Notes: generated by a model from the sequence alone, not told the origin. A stretch of DNA of 64,000 nt from Niastella sp. (GCA_017744515.1 JAGIBF010000014.1:1-64000), one strand, 5' to 3'; positions 23,000 through 30,790 are shown, counted from the first letter of the stretch. Program-made: numbers and translations.

Positions 23000-23840
23000 T
23001 ATTTCAAAAGTGCATAAAGGACCATGCTCCTGCCTCCAATGCACACATGGCGTAACCAAAGCCGCACATAAGAATTGGCGGCAACGAAGAAATACCCGGT
23101 ATTTCATGCCGGCAGAAGATTGTGGCTCCGCAGAACAGAAAGAGTTCGAAGAAGAACAATTCCTCGGTTCGGTGTTGGGCACTGCAGTAAAGATAGGTTC
23201 AGGTTTGGCGAATGCTGCCAGTAAAGTCTCCGGAGTTGCTTCTAAGCTATCTTCTGTAGCAGGTAAAATACCCAAGTCACCCATCATCAGCATTGGCAAT
23301 CGCCAGCGCGCTGCCCTGTTACAACATTGGGGCAATAAACTGAGCAGAGCTAAAAGCCCGGTGGTGCAGGCAAGATATCAGAAATATATCGATACCATCA
23401 ACAAGCGGCAACGCCCTTCCTGGCACCAGTCAGAAAAAGACCTGCAGCTGTTCTTCAAACAGCTGGGCATGCCAGGGCAAAAAACATTCCTGGGCAGTCA
23501 ACCGGCCAAATGGGTCAAACGCGCTGATGGAAGAAACGTGCCGCCACGTGGTAGTGTTATCCCGGATATCAACCCCGCCGATGCGATGGTAGAAGTGAAA
23601 AACTATAATATACAAAACCAGGATGCCCTCATCCGAAACCTGCAACAACAGATAGGCCGCCGCATCCAACAAGGACCCAAAGATGCCGCAGGCAGTCCGC
23701 TCGATCAGAAAGTGATCCTCGACATGCGTGGCCAGCAAGCCACCCTCGATCAGCTTAAACAACTGGCTCAACGCGTATCCTCTGGCACCGGCCTCGCCCC
23801 CGAAAACGTACAAGTCGTCACCTGGGAAATCACATTATAA
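22938..23840 (+). CDS. PD-(D/E)XK nuclease-like protein with the cluster FLG motif, gene F
   Basis: From ATG 22938 (the track start is a TTG 6 bases earlier) the protein has 300 residues. Residues 1-62 carry a Cys-rich stretch (GPCSCLQCTHG and a later Cys). Residues 70-79, FEEEQFLGSV, copy the motif of proteins A and B and lead into a Gly/Ala/Ser-rich amphipathic segment to ~110. The C-terminal part has IPD at 208-210, EVK at 219-221 and QQQIGRR behind it, the order D...ExK...Q of the restriction-endonuclease-like fold. Such domains occur in polymorphic toxins and in repair enzymes. No immunity-type gene follows. The shared motif implies common handling with A and B. The toxin role is inference. 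Confidence 0.75.
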   Translation: MSTLLQEILTEQEVLKMPPGDISKVHKGPCSCLQCTHGVTKAAHKNWRQRRNTRYFMPAEDCGSAEQKEFEEEQFLGSVLGTAVKIGSGLANAASKVSGVASKLSSVAGKIPKSPIISIGNRQRAALLQHWGNKLSRAKSPVVQARYQKYIDTINKRQRPSWHQSEKDLQLFFKQLGMPGQKTFLGSQPAKWVKRADGRNVPPRGSVIPDINPADAMVEVKNYNIQNQDALIRNLQQQIGRRIQQGPKDAAGSPLDQKVILDMRGQQATLDQLKQLAQRVSSGTGLAPENVQVVTWEITL

Positions 23841-23866
23841 TGTTTGGTTGCCTCCATACATTATTT

Positions 23867-23890
23867 GTCACCCTGAGCTTGTCGAAGGGT
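23867..23890. repeat. GTCACCCTGAGCTTGTCGAAGGGT repeat, single copy
   Basis: One unit of the dispersed CTGAGCTTGTCGAAG repeat lies 26 bases after the gene F stop. The three-unit version is at 10731..10809. Confidence 0.85.
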
Positions 23891-24013
23891 TTTGTCAATC
23901 AGTAAGTGCACTTAAAAATATTTGCTGAGCGAATTATTTTAATGAAGAGCAACCGAAGAAAAGAACATTCAGCAAGTTATTCTAACGAAGAGCTTTCGAA
24001 GCAAAGGAAATTG

Positions 24014-24070
24014 CCCGGTCCTTTAGGGCCGGGACACCAATGACTAATCTCTATTTGGGCTTTAGCCCAA
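24014..24070. repeat. double-hairpin (REP-like) repeat, copy 3
   Basis: cccggtccttt-agggccggg (24014..24033) is followed by the perfect palindrome ttgggctttagcccaa (24055..24070), only 16 bases before the amidohydrolase start. Two degenerate units of gagc-aattattttaa-gaagagc precede it. Confidence 0.85.
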
Positions 24071-24086
24071 TTGAAATAATAAACAC

Positions 24087-24917
24087 ATGTTAATCATAGA
24101 TGCACATTGTCACGCAGGAAAAGGCGACGGCCTCACTGGCCCCTGGGACACCAGCGCGCCATTAAATAACTTCCTCCGCTGGTCGGAAGAAGCAGGCATA
24201 AAAAGAACGAACCTGTTCGCTGCCTTCCATTCCGATTACGCAAAAGCCAACGCAGCAGTATCGGCCATTGTCAACAAACAACCCCAACGCTTTTACGGAT
24301 TCGCCTTCGTACACGCCATCAACGACCGTGGACGTGTATTCGACCTTGTCAACACGACAGTAACCGAATACGGCTTCTGTGGCATTAAAGTACACCGCCA
24401 CGACGCACGCATTTCAAGAGAGATATGCGAAGCAGCCCGGTATTTTTCCATGCCGGTATTGTACGATGTAGTAGGAGAAGTATCTATGATAGAATTGCTG
24501 GCGACCGAATACCCCGATGTAAACTTTATCATTCCACACCTGTCCAGCTTCTCTGACGACTGGCGCGCACAGATCGCGTTAATTCCCTTGTTGGAAAGAC
24601 ATCCCAATATATTTACCGACACCTCCGGCATACGCCGTTACGACCTGTTGGAAATGGCATTCAAGCGCGCAGGCGCCGGCAAGATTATTTTCGGGACAGA
24701 TGGCCCCTGGCTGCATCCCGCTGTAGAGCTGAAGAAAGTAATGGTGCTCACCCGCAATAAGACAGACCTGCAACGAATGCTGGCCGGCAACTTCCTCCGG
24801 TTGACAGAAAAAGTACGCAACGGCGAATACAAAACAGCCCACCGCCCCAAGCCAACCTTCTCCAAAACAGCAGAACCCCTCAGCTACGAATACCGTGACC
24901 CCTGGTTGATTAAGTAA
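24087..24917 (+). CDS. amidohydrolase-family metal-dependent hydrolase
   Basis: The 276-residue protein is a TIM-barrel hydrolase of the Amidohydro_2 type. It opens MLIIDAHCHAG (HxH metal ligands), then GFCGIKVHRHDARIS, NFIIPHLSSFSDDW with a later His, and KIIFGTDGPW with the final Asp ligand. Members act on C-N or C-C bonds of small cyclic or carboxylated substrates; the substrate is not predictable here. It is on the same strand as the acidic-protein cluster but separated by 246 bases of repeats, so membership in that operon is uncertain. The 3' end overlaps the convergent sigma-54 activator gene by 8 bases. Confidence 0.85.
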   Translation: MLIIDAHCHAGKGDGLTGPWDTSAPLNNFLRWSEEAGIKRTNLFAAFHSDYAKANAAVSAIVNKQPQRFYGFAFVHAINDRGRVFDLVNTTVTEYGFCGIKVHRHDARISREICEAARYFSMPVLYDVVGEVSMIELLATEYPDVNFIIPHLSSFSDDWRAQIALIPLLERHPNIFTDTSGIRRYDLLEMAFKRAGAGKIIFGTDGPWLHPAVELKKVMVLTRNKTDLQRMLAGNFLRLTEKVRNGEYKTAHRPKPTFSKTAEPLSYEYRDPWLIK

Positions 24918-26283
24918 CCTCATTTCGCTTTCGTATATATTGCAACGTCCTCACTTCCACATTGAGCTTACGGGCAGCCAGCTTCAAATTACCACCACAA
25001 TCCTCCAACGCAATCTCCATAGCCAGCATGGCAATGTCATTCTTTATCTTCAAAAGGTCTTTACCACTGGCAATAGCCAGCCGGATGGATTGTTGCAGAC
25101 TTTGATGCTGCTGGTTCCACGCCTGTTTGAGATGCTGTACATCAGGCAGCTCATCCTCCGGGATGTCACCCATACTAATGAAACCCTCACCGGTATAGCG
25201 CATGGCAATCCTTGCCATCAGTTGCTTCAGCTCCCGCACATTGCCTGGATAATCACGACTAACGAGATAGTTCATAACAGTGTTATCAATCTCCGGCGCT
25301 ACCACACACTTTAATTCCTGCCGCAAAAAATACCGCGCCAACTCAGGAATATCTTCGCGTCTTTCCTTCAAAGAAGGTAACATCAATACCGCCGACGCGA
25401 TCCTGAAATAAAGGTCCTCCCGGAAATTACCTTTGGTGATCTCTGCTTTCAGGTTTCTGTTGGTGGCAGTGATCAATCGGAAGTTGGTCTTATTCCAGGT
25501 ATTACTGCCCACCCGTTTATAAGTCCCCTCCTGTATCACCCGTAGCAAGCCAGCCTGCAAGGGCAGGGGAAGCTCACCCAGTTCATCGAGGAACAAAGTA
25601 CCCTTATTAGCCAATGCAAAAGCCCCGTCACGTGTATAGATAGCATTGGTAAAAGCTCCCTTTTCATGGCCATAAAACTCACTCCCCGAAAGCTCGGGCA
25701 CGATGGTGGTACAATCCAGCAATATAAGCTCTTCCTTTTCCTTGCGTTGGTCCAGCGCATGTATCAGACCCGCGGTCATTTCTTTACCGGTGCCCGACTC
25801 ACCCATAAGGAGGATATGATGATTGGTAAACCACGCAGCTTCAATAACCCTGCCCAGGAATTTCTTCCAGGTACTACTTTCACCGATCATGGTGGCTTGC
25901 ACCATAGACGATTGCACAAGGTCATCGATCAGCTTCCATCTTTTTATCCGGGATATGAGTAAGCCGGTCACAGTGGCTGAATCGCTCCAGGTGATCACAT
26001 CGTTGGCCCCTGCCTGCATCAATTGCCATTTGAGAATGTCAGACGAACTATGCTTCACACAAAGCACAATGACTTTACAACCTGCATTACACAGCTGCTG
26101 CAACTGTTCTGTCACCCCTTCAAAAGTTGTCTTTTCCATCCAGCACAGTATCACCACCTTACAGTGCTGACCAGGCTGCCGGCAACAATCGACACCCTTT
26201 GCTTGTAAAATAGACGAAATGCCTTCCGCTTCCGGATGATCAGCACTTCCTGTTGAGACCACACATGCCGATAGGTTTTCCAT
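24910..26283 (-). CDS. sigma-54-dependent transcriptional activator with degenerate receiver
   Basis: The 457-residue protein drives RpoN promoters by ATP hydrolysis. Residues 1-118 look like a receiver fold without a phosphorylatable Asp pocket (VVILCWMEK, VIVLCVKHSS). The AAA+ domain covers ~130-370: Walker A GESGTGKE (161-168), GAFTNA (209-214) and Walker B GTLFLDELGELP. The usual sigma-contacting loop is GAFTGA; the Gly-to-Asn change is uncommon. A Fis-type helix-turn-helix ends the protein (GNLKLAARKLNVEVRTLQYIRKR). It faces the acidic-protein cluster tail-to-tail with the amidohydrolase and is the likely activator of the TGGCAC-N5-TTGG site at 17169 (inference from proximity). Confidence 0.92.
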   Translation of the reverse strand: MENLSACVVSTGSADHPEAEGISSILQAKGVDCCRQPGQHCKVVILCWMEKTTFEGVTEQLQQLCNAGCKVIVLCVKHSSSDILKWQLMQAGANDVITWSDSATVTGLLISRIKRWKLIDDLVQSSMVQATMIGESSTWKKFLGRVIEAAWFTNHHILLMGESGTGKEMTAGLIHALDQRKEKEELILLDCTTIVPELSGSEFYGHEKGAFTNAIYTRDGAFALANKGTLFLDELGELPLPLQAGLLRVIQEGTYKRVGSNTWNKTNFRLITATNRNLKAEITKGNFREDLYFRIASAVLMLPSLKERREDIPELARYFLRQELKCVVAPEIDNTVMNYLVSRDYPGNVRELKQLMARIAMRYTGEGFISMGDIPEDELPDVQHLKQAWNQQHQSLQQSIRLAIASGKDLLKIKNDIAMLAMEIALEDCGGNLKLAARKLNVEVRTLQYIRKRNEVT

Positions 26284-26660
26284 GACGATGCCGTTAATGC
26301 GTCGTTAGCGATGATAATACCAGACAAATGGTAAAGTAATAGGCTTGTTTCAATGAAAGGCTATAACAGCCGGATGAGGAAGAAGACACCAGTAACAGGA
26401 TGAGCACAAAGCGCTTCCTGTTGCCGGTTCATCAACAGCGAACCCGGGTTGCAATCTTTCAAAAAAACACTTTCAGGGTAGAGAGAAGACCCACAGGTTG
26501 GTTAAATGCACACGACTCCCATTAGAGCGGAGCAAACGCTGTCAGGTCAAAAAGAACGGCGGCAGGGAAAGATAAAGTGATGTTCTTCCCGGAGGTTTAA
26601 GTAGTAAGTTGACCGGGAAGATCAAAACATGGCGGTGATACTATGGCGGCAGGTGAGAAG

Positions 26661-26668
26661 CAAATATA
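26661..26668 (-). promoter_or_regulatory. candidate -7 box for the sigma-54 activator gene
   Basis: On the minus strand the bases read TATATTTG, an exact match to TANNTTTG. The resulting leader before the activator would be about 370 bases and would contain the 26585..26620 hairpin. The -33 element is unclear. Confidence 0.3.
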
Positions 26669-26763
26669 AAATTACGTTCGGGCACTGATCGTTGTACACA
26701 TAAAAGTTGGTTGTTTTAAAGGTTGCTTCCTATAAAGATAGCAGCTAAAACAACCCTTTACAA

Positions 26764-26778
26764 TACCACATTGTGGTA
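26764..26778. promoter_or_regulatory. dyad TACCACATTGTGGTA, possible operator
   Basis: A perfect 7+1+7 inverted repeat followed by gttttta. It resembles protein-binding dyads of BlaI-like or TetR-like repressors, but the regulated gene is unclear: the nearest downstream gene on the minus strand is the sigma-54 activator 480 bases away. It might also be part of a terminator for the minus-strand gene ending at 26846, though the T-run is on the wrong side. Confidence 0.35.
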
Positions 26779-26845
26779 GTTTTTATACAGTGCAAAAGGC
26801 GACATTGATGATGAATGAATTACTGTAGAAAATGAAACGTAAAGA

Positions 26846-27415
26846 TCAAGTGGTAAAAGTATGAGTTTGGAAAGCAGGCACTTGAAAAGCAGCAGGTAAT
26901 GCTTCACCCGGAAGGTAACCGGAGATAGTTAATCCAGGCTGCATTTTCAGCAGGAAAGTACGCATCCGGGAACCTGGCGTTAGTGCAGCTGGGTCATCGG
27001 GACTAAGGATCAGACAATCCCCCGCAGTACCCACAAAAGCAATGGGGCCTGTTGTATAAGTAATCGCCACAACGTGCTGTCGCTTATCATGTACGTCTGA
27101 AGCAATGATGGCAAACTGATGTTCTGCAAAAGGAATATTGATCACTTGTTGCGTATCACACAAACCCGGTGTATACCCACCCAACTCCTGTACATACAAG
27201 CCAATAGCGAAACCCACTTTGTAATGAAGCGAATTGGCCTTGGGATCATGCCCCGTCATCTCGTGGAAGCTGGCAAACTGATTGTCTTTATTATAACGTT
27301 GCGCCTGCAATAAAAATTCACAGTAGCTATCGTTGAATACGTTCTTTTCAAAGCTACCGGCGGCGCTGTGATCGATCACCTGCCGGTAGCTGAGTTGGAT
27401 ATATGCTATAGACAT
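26846..27415 (-). CDS. hypothetical protein, 189 aa, paired with intradiol dioxygenase
   Basis: I do not recognise the family. The protein starts MSIAYIQLSYRQVIDHSAAGSFEKNVFNDSYCEFLLQAQRY and has no signal peptide or membrane segment. The middle contains FHEMTGHDPKANSLHYKVGFAIGLYVQELGGY and FAEHQFAIIASDVHDKRQHVVAITYTTGPIAFVGTAGDCLIL. It looks like a soluble alpha/beta protein with several His residues, but no clear metal motif. It begins 2 bases after the dioxygenase stop, so the two are almost certainly one transcript. A gene-free region of 562 bp follows. Confidence 0.75.
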   Translation of the reverse strand: MSIAYIQLSYRQVIDHSAAGSFEKNVFNDSYCEFLLQAQRYNKDNQFASFHEMTGHDPKANSLHYKVGFAIGLYVQELGGYTPGLCDTQQVINIPFAEHQFAIIASDVHDKRQHVVAITYTTGPIAFVGTAGDCLILSPDDPAALTPGSRMRTFLLKMQPGLTISGYLPGEALPAAFQVPAFQTHTFTT

Positions 27416-27417
27416 AA

Positions 27418-28143
27418 CTATGCTTTTACGTAAATAGTATGAGTCAGATCATAACCACCGGTACTACTATTGGCAGTTACGGTAGCCAGCTCGTTATCGA
27501 GAGAATCCATGATGATATTATCGTTCACATTCGTCATAGAGTTTTGCCCATGCGTTGAATACAGGGAAGTTTTGTATACTGCTGTATTGATGGCATCCGG
27601 GAATGCGATCTGGGTGGTCAGCTTTAAAGAAGTGCCCACATATATCTGAGCATGGATATGCGTCACACGGCCGGTATACCAGCCGGGATAAATAGTTTTG
27701 AACTTTACCAGGCCGCTGCTGTCGGTATATTGCAAACCCCGGCAAAATACCGCCGATGAGTTATTCTGCGTACCGAGGTAACCGGAGTTGGTGTAGCCCG
27801 AATAATAACCATCCTTATCACAATGCCATACATCTACACGCGCATTCGCCAGCACATTACAGCCATCATTCACATTGCGGATCGTGATCGCCATATCGAG
27901 TTGTAATCCCGTTTTGCCATCTGTAATATCAACCCGCTGAATAGAAGAACCCCGGCTGCTGTACAACGGATAAGGGCCATCAGTTTCAGTATCAGTGACA
28001 GTACAGCTGCCCGATTCGGACCCTTCACCAGTACCATCATCAGTACTATTATCAGTTCCCTTTTTGCAGGCTTGTAAAAGAATAGGAACGGCGGTAGATC
28101 CCACGATCAGATGCTTAAGGAATTTTTTTCTTGACTGCTCCAT
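27418..28143 (-). CDS. exported intradiol ring-cleavage dioxygenase-like protein
   Basis: The 241-residue protein has a Tat-like start (SRKKFLKHLIVG) leading into a lipobox-like LLQAC at residues 22-26, then an acidic Ser/Gly linker. The catalytic domain follows: TDTETDGPYPLYSSRGSSIQRVDITDGKTG, then ANARVDVWHCDKDGYYSGY and FKTIYPGWYTGRVTHIHAQIYVG. Tyr and the two His of YTGRVTHIH are ferric-iron ligands of protocatechuate/catechol dioxygenases. Exported relatives of unknown substrate are widespread in Bacteroidota and fungi. It probably sits as a lipoprotein outside the inner membrane. It is co-transcribed with the unknown gene behind it; no aromatic-degradation genes are near. Confidence 0.85.
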   Translation of the reverse strand: MEQSRKKFLKHLIVGSTAVPILLQACKKGTDNSTDDGTGEGSESGSCTVTDTETDGPYPLYSSRGSSIQRVDITDGKTGLQLDMAITIRNVNDGCNVLANARVDVWHCDKDGYYSGYTNSGYLGTQNNSSAVFCRGLQYTDSSGLVKFKTIYPGWYTGRVTHIHAQIYVGTSLKLTTQIAFPDAINTAVYKTSLYSTHGQNSMTNVNDNIIMDSLDNELATVTANSSTGGYDLTHTIYVKA

Positions 28144-28290
28144 AGCTGTATGATTTAATGAACAAATACTGGTTACAGGAGCAAATCTTGCAAATAAGAA
28201 CGATGTCAGAAACTACGATAGATGGATATCCGGTTTGTATCGGTGAATCCCGGAGAAGCCCTTCGCCTTAAGAAAGCCTTAACAAATAAC

Positions 28291-28992
28291 TCAGTTAGAT
28301 TGCTTCCATTCAGTGATGAAAGAAACATAACTATCGCTTACAGGAAGTTCAATAGAAGAGGATAGCGTTACTTTCCGGTTTAGGATCGACCTTACCTTAT
28401 CAACCGACACGATATAACTACGATGTATGCGTTTAAACTTATGAGAAGGTAGCTTTTCCAGCACGCCCTTTAAAGTCATTAAAGTAAGGACAGGCTTATC
28501 ATTAGTGCGGTGTATCTTGATGTAATCTTCAAGACTTTCGATGTATTCAATATCAGGCAGGTTGATCTTCATCATGCGGTATTCCGAATAAATAAAGAGG
28601 CTTTCTTCCGCCTCATACCTGGGCTTGCTTTTGTACGTATGATAGTCGATGGCCTTCTGTACAGCCCGGGAAAAACGATCGAAGCTAATAGGTTTCAACA
28701 GATAGTCGATAGCGTCCAGTTCAAAACCCTCATGAGCAAACTTCTTATAAGCCGTTGTAAAGATGATCATAGGCTTTTCGGATAAAGACCGCACAAGGTC
28801 AAGCCCCGTAATATCAGGCATATTGATATCGATGAATAGCAGGTCTACCGGATGCTGGCGTAGATGCTCAGCGCCGCTGATAGCATCGTCGAAAGTTTGT
28901 ACCAGCTGCAAGGCTGGAAATTTAGATAAATATTCCCTGATCACAGCCAGTGCTGGCGGCTCATCATCGATTGCAATACATTTCAACGTCAT
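28291..28992 (-). CDS. LytTR-family response regulator
   Basis: The 233-residue protein has a receiver domain (IAIDDEPPALAVI, phosphoacceptor Asp in LLFIDINMPDITGLDL, the Thr in IIFTTAYKKF and Lys in DYLLKPISFDRF). A C-terminal LytTR DNA-binding domain follows (MMKINLPDIEYIESLEDYIKIHR, LMTLKGVLEKLPSHKFKRIHRSYIVSVDKV). Such regulators bind as dimers to direct repeats. It starts 18 bases after the histidine kinase gene, its obvious partner. Targets are unknown. Confidence 0.93.
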   Translation of the reverse strand: MTLKCIAIDDEPPALAVIREYLSKFPALQLVQTFDDAISGAEHLRQHPVDLLFIDINMPDITGLDLVRSLSEKPMIIFTTAYKKFAHEGFELDAIDYLLKPISFDRFSRAVQKAIDYHTYKSKPRYEAEESLFIYSEYRMMKINLPDIEYIESLEDYIKIHRTNDKPVLTLMTLKGVLEKLPSHKFKRIHRSYIVSVDKVRSILNRKVTLSSSIELPVSDSYVSFITEWKQSN

Positions 28993-29010
28993 GCAGTACA
29001 GCTTTACAAG

Positions 29011-30120
29011 TTAAATATCCAGTGCCAATGATACAGAGTAAAGGTTATTATCAGTAGTAATGTTTAAGTAATGCTTATGAGGATACAAATGCTCCAATCG
29101 TTGTTGGGTATTGGCAATACCGATGCCCGTTCGTTCATCCTGTTTGCGGGGAAACAGCGCATTGCTGCAACTGAATACAATACTACGTGTATGAGCCTGT
29201 AAGTCAATAATGATGGAAGACGCCTGATGATTACTGACACCATATTTAAAAGCGTTCTCAACAAAAGTCATCAGGATCAACGGAGCTATCGATAGAGGCG
29301 CAGGATTACCGGAAATAGTAAACGATACAGTAGTCTTCTTACCCAGCCGCAGCTGTTGCAGGTCGATATAATCCTGTATACAATCAATTTCCTGTTGCAA
29401 CGCTACATAATCCTGATTCACCTCGTCAGTTACATACCGCAGTATGTTCGATAGCTTCATGATGCTGTCAGCGGTATGCTCACTATGCGTGATGGCCAGC
29501 GAATAAATATTATTCAACGTATTGAATAAGAAATGAGGATTGATCTGAGCTTTGAGGAAAGCGAGCTCAGCCTGCGCTTTCTCTGCTTCAGCCTGTAGCG
29601 CACGCTTTTCAGTACTCCGCCAGCGCCAGGTAGTTTGCAAAGCAATACTAAGCGACAACGTCAGAAAGAACAGAAAGATACTTACAATGTCAAAGTGTTG
29701 ACCCCTTGGCTCCCTGCGTGGCATAGGTGGCCGTGCATCGAAGTCCGGCGCTGGTGGACGCATTTCTTCAAACTGTGGCCGTGGCCTGCCTTCATCCATC
29801 ATGCCCCGGTCAAAGTGCGACACCTGCGTAAACAACCGGTCAAATGGACGCAGTAGATAAACGCCTGCCAGCAATAAAGAAATGATACTGATATAAGCTA
29901 TGATCCTTTTTCCCAGATAGAGCTTGGGAAACAGGAAATAAGTATGCAGATAAAACACAATCGAATAACTCCCGAAAAGAAGCCAGTACCACGGAGAAAA
30001 GAGCGTGTCGAAAGCCCTGTCTTTCCCTGCCTGTCCGGCCATAAAAAGCACGGGCAGGCTCAGAAAAATAAGCCAGCCAGTAATATGCGTAACGACAGCC
30101 GGAGTTTTGACGCGGGACAT
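29011..30120 (-). CDS. LytS/YehU-type sensor histidine kinase
   Basis: This inner-membrane kinase of 369 residues has about four transmembrane segments: three between residues 10 and 105, and one around 155-175. A Pro/Arg/Met-rich loop lies between (MMDEGRPRPQFEEMRPPAPDFDARPPMPRREPRGQ), probably periplasmic or metal-binding in character. The His_kinase domain begins LAFLKAQINPHFLFNTLNNIYSLA with the phosphorylated His in NPHFLFN. The ATP-binding part follows (PLILMTFVENAFKYG, RTGIGIANTQQRLEHLY). I use ATG 30120; the track start is a TTG six bases earlier. It is paired with the LytTR regulator downstream. Confidence 0.92.
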   Translation of the reverse strand: MSRVKTPAVVTHITGWLIFLSLPVLFMAGQAGKDRAFDTLFSPWYWLLFGSYSIVFYLHTYFLFPKLYLGKRIIAYISIISLLLAGVYLLRPFDRLFTQVSHFDRGMMDEGRPRPQFEEMRPPAPDFDARPPMPRREPRGQHFDIVSIFLFFLTLSLSIALQTTWRWRSTEKRALQAEAEKAQAELAFLKAQINPHFLFNTLNNIYSLAITHSEHTADSIMKLSNILRYVTDEVNQDYVALQQEIDCIQDYIDLQQLRLGKKTTVSFTISGNPAPLSIAPLILMTFVENAFKYGVSNHQASSIIIDLQAHTRSIVFSCSNALFPRKQDERTGIGIANTQQRLEHLYPHKHYLNITTDNNLYSVSLALDI

Positions 30121-30302
30121 AGGCAAATAAACAATTTTAAAAATACGTAATATTCAGTGTACCGGCAGATGGTATATATGTATAGATAAATGAGATACAA
30201 CTAATTGACCCCAAAAGCCAAATATTACCAAAAGCTGACCAGCCAGCTGGTAATCCGGGGAAAATTGACTTACATTCGCGCATTCAACCCCCTTGTTTTA
30301 TC

Positions 30303-30725
30303 ATGGTCTATAAAATACTGACTGTCGCAGGCCTGGCTACCTTTGAGATATATGCGGCGATCCCGGCAGGATTTGCTTTCAAGCTCTCTCCGTGGGTAAT
30401 ATTCTTTGCCAGCTTAATAGGCGGATTGGTAGGTGTGTATGTAGCCGCTTTCCTCGGCGATAAGATCCGCGCATTCTTCCACCGCAACAAACCAGTAAAA
30501 GAAGAAAAACCAAAGACAGGTATTATCTACCGTATCTGGGATAAGTACGGCGTAATTGGTTTGGGATACCTTGGAACAATGACAGTAGGAGCCCCGGTAA
30601 GCATAGCTGTGGGGGTAGGATTTAAAGTGCCCCTGAACAGATTGATTACCTGGTGCTGCTTAGGCGTACTTACCCGTTGCGCCTTATTCACCATCATTGG
30701 CTATTTCGGATTGAAGCTATTTTAA
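30303..30725 (+). CDS. small multi-drug export family protein (PF06695-like)
   Basis: The 140-residue membrane protein has about four hydrophobic segments: YKILTVAGLATFEIYAAIPAGFAF, PWVIFFASLIGGLVGVYVAAFLG, VIGLGYLGTMTVGAPVSIAVGVGF and ITWCCLGVLTRCALFTIIGYFGLKLF. A short basic cytoplasmic loop (HRNKPVKEEKPKTG) interrupts them. The pattern, including EIYAAIPAG and APVSIAVG, fits the putative small multi-drug export family, related in shape to DedA/SNARE-associated proteins. No substrate has been shown. It stands alone between divergent and convergent genes and ends in a good terminator. Confidence 0.8.
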   Translation: MVYKILTVAGLATFEIYAAIPAGFAFKLSPWVIFFASLIGGLVGVYVAAFLGDKIRAFFHRNKPVKEEKPKTGIIYRIWDKYGVIGLGYLGTMTVGAPVSIAVGVGFKVPLNRLITWCCLGVLTRCALFTIIGYFGLKLF

Positions 30726-30738
30726 CATACAAAAGCGA

Positions 30739-30770
30739 AAGTCCCCGTAAACACGGGGACTTCTTGTTTT
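30739..30770. terminator. bidirectional terminator between convergent genes
   Basis: A perfect 10-bp stem aagtccccgt / acggggactt with loop aaac is followed on the plus strand by cttgtttttt. The minus strand also carries a T-rich tail (tttcgcttttg), so it can serve the metalloprotease gene ending at 30791. Confidence 0.9.
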
Positions 30771-30790
30771 TTATGAAGGGTAGGTTAGTA

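Larger units (their letters stand above)
26284..26845. other. 562-bp gene-free region upstream of the sigma-54 activator
   Basis: No convincing gene. It holds an 8-bp hairpin (cttcccgg / ccgggaag, 26585..26620), the minus-strand -7 box TATATTTG at 26661..26668, and the dyad taccacattgtggta (26764..26778). Short ORFs such as a 23-codon MNRQQEALCAHPV frame on the minus strand have no support. Confidence 0.5.

Noticed and set aside
17251-23840. Contractile injection system or type VI secretion locus
   Set aside because: No tail sheath, tube, baseplate, AAA+ ClpV or spike protein is present; none of the six proteins resembles those.
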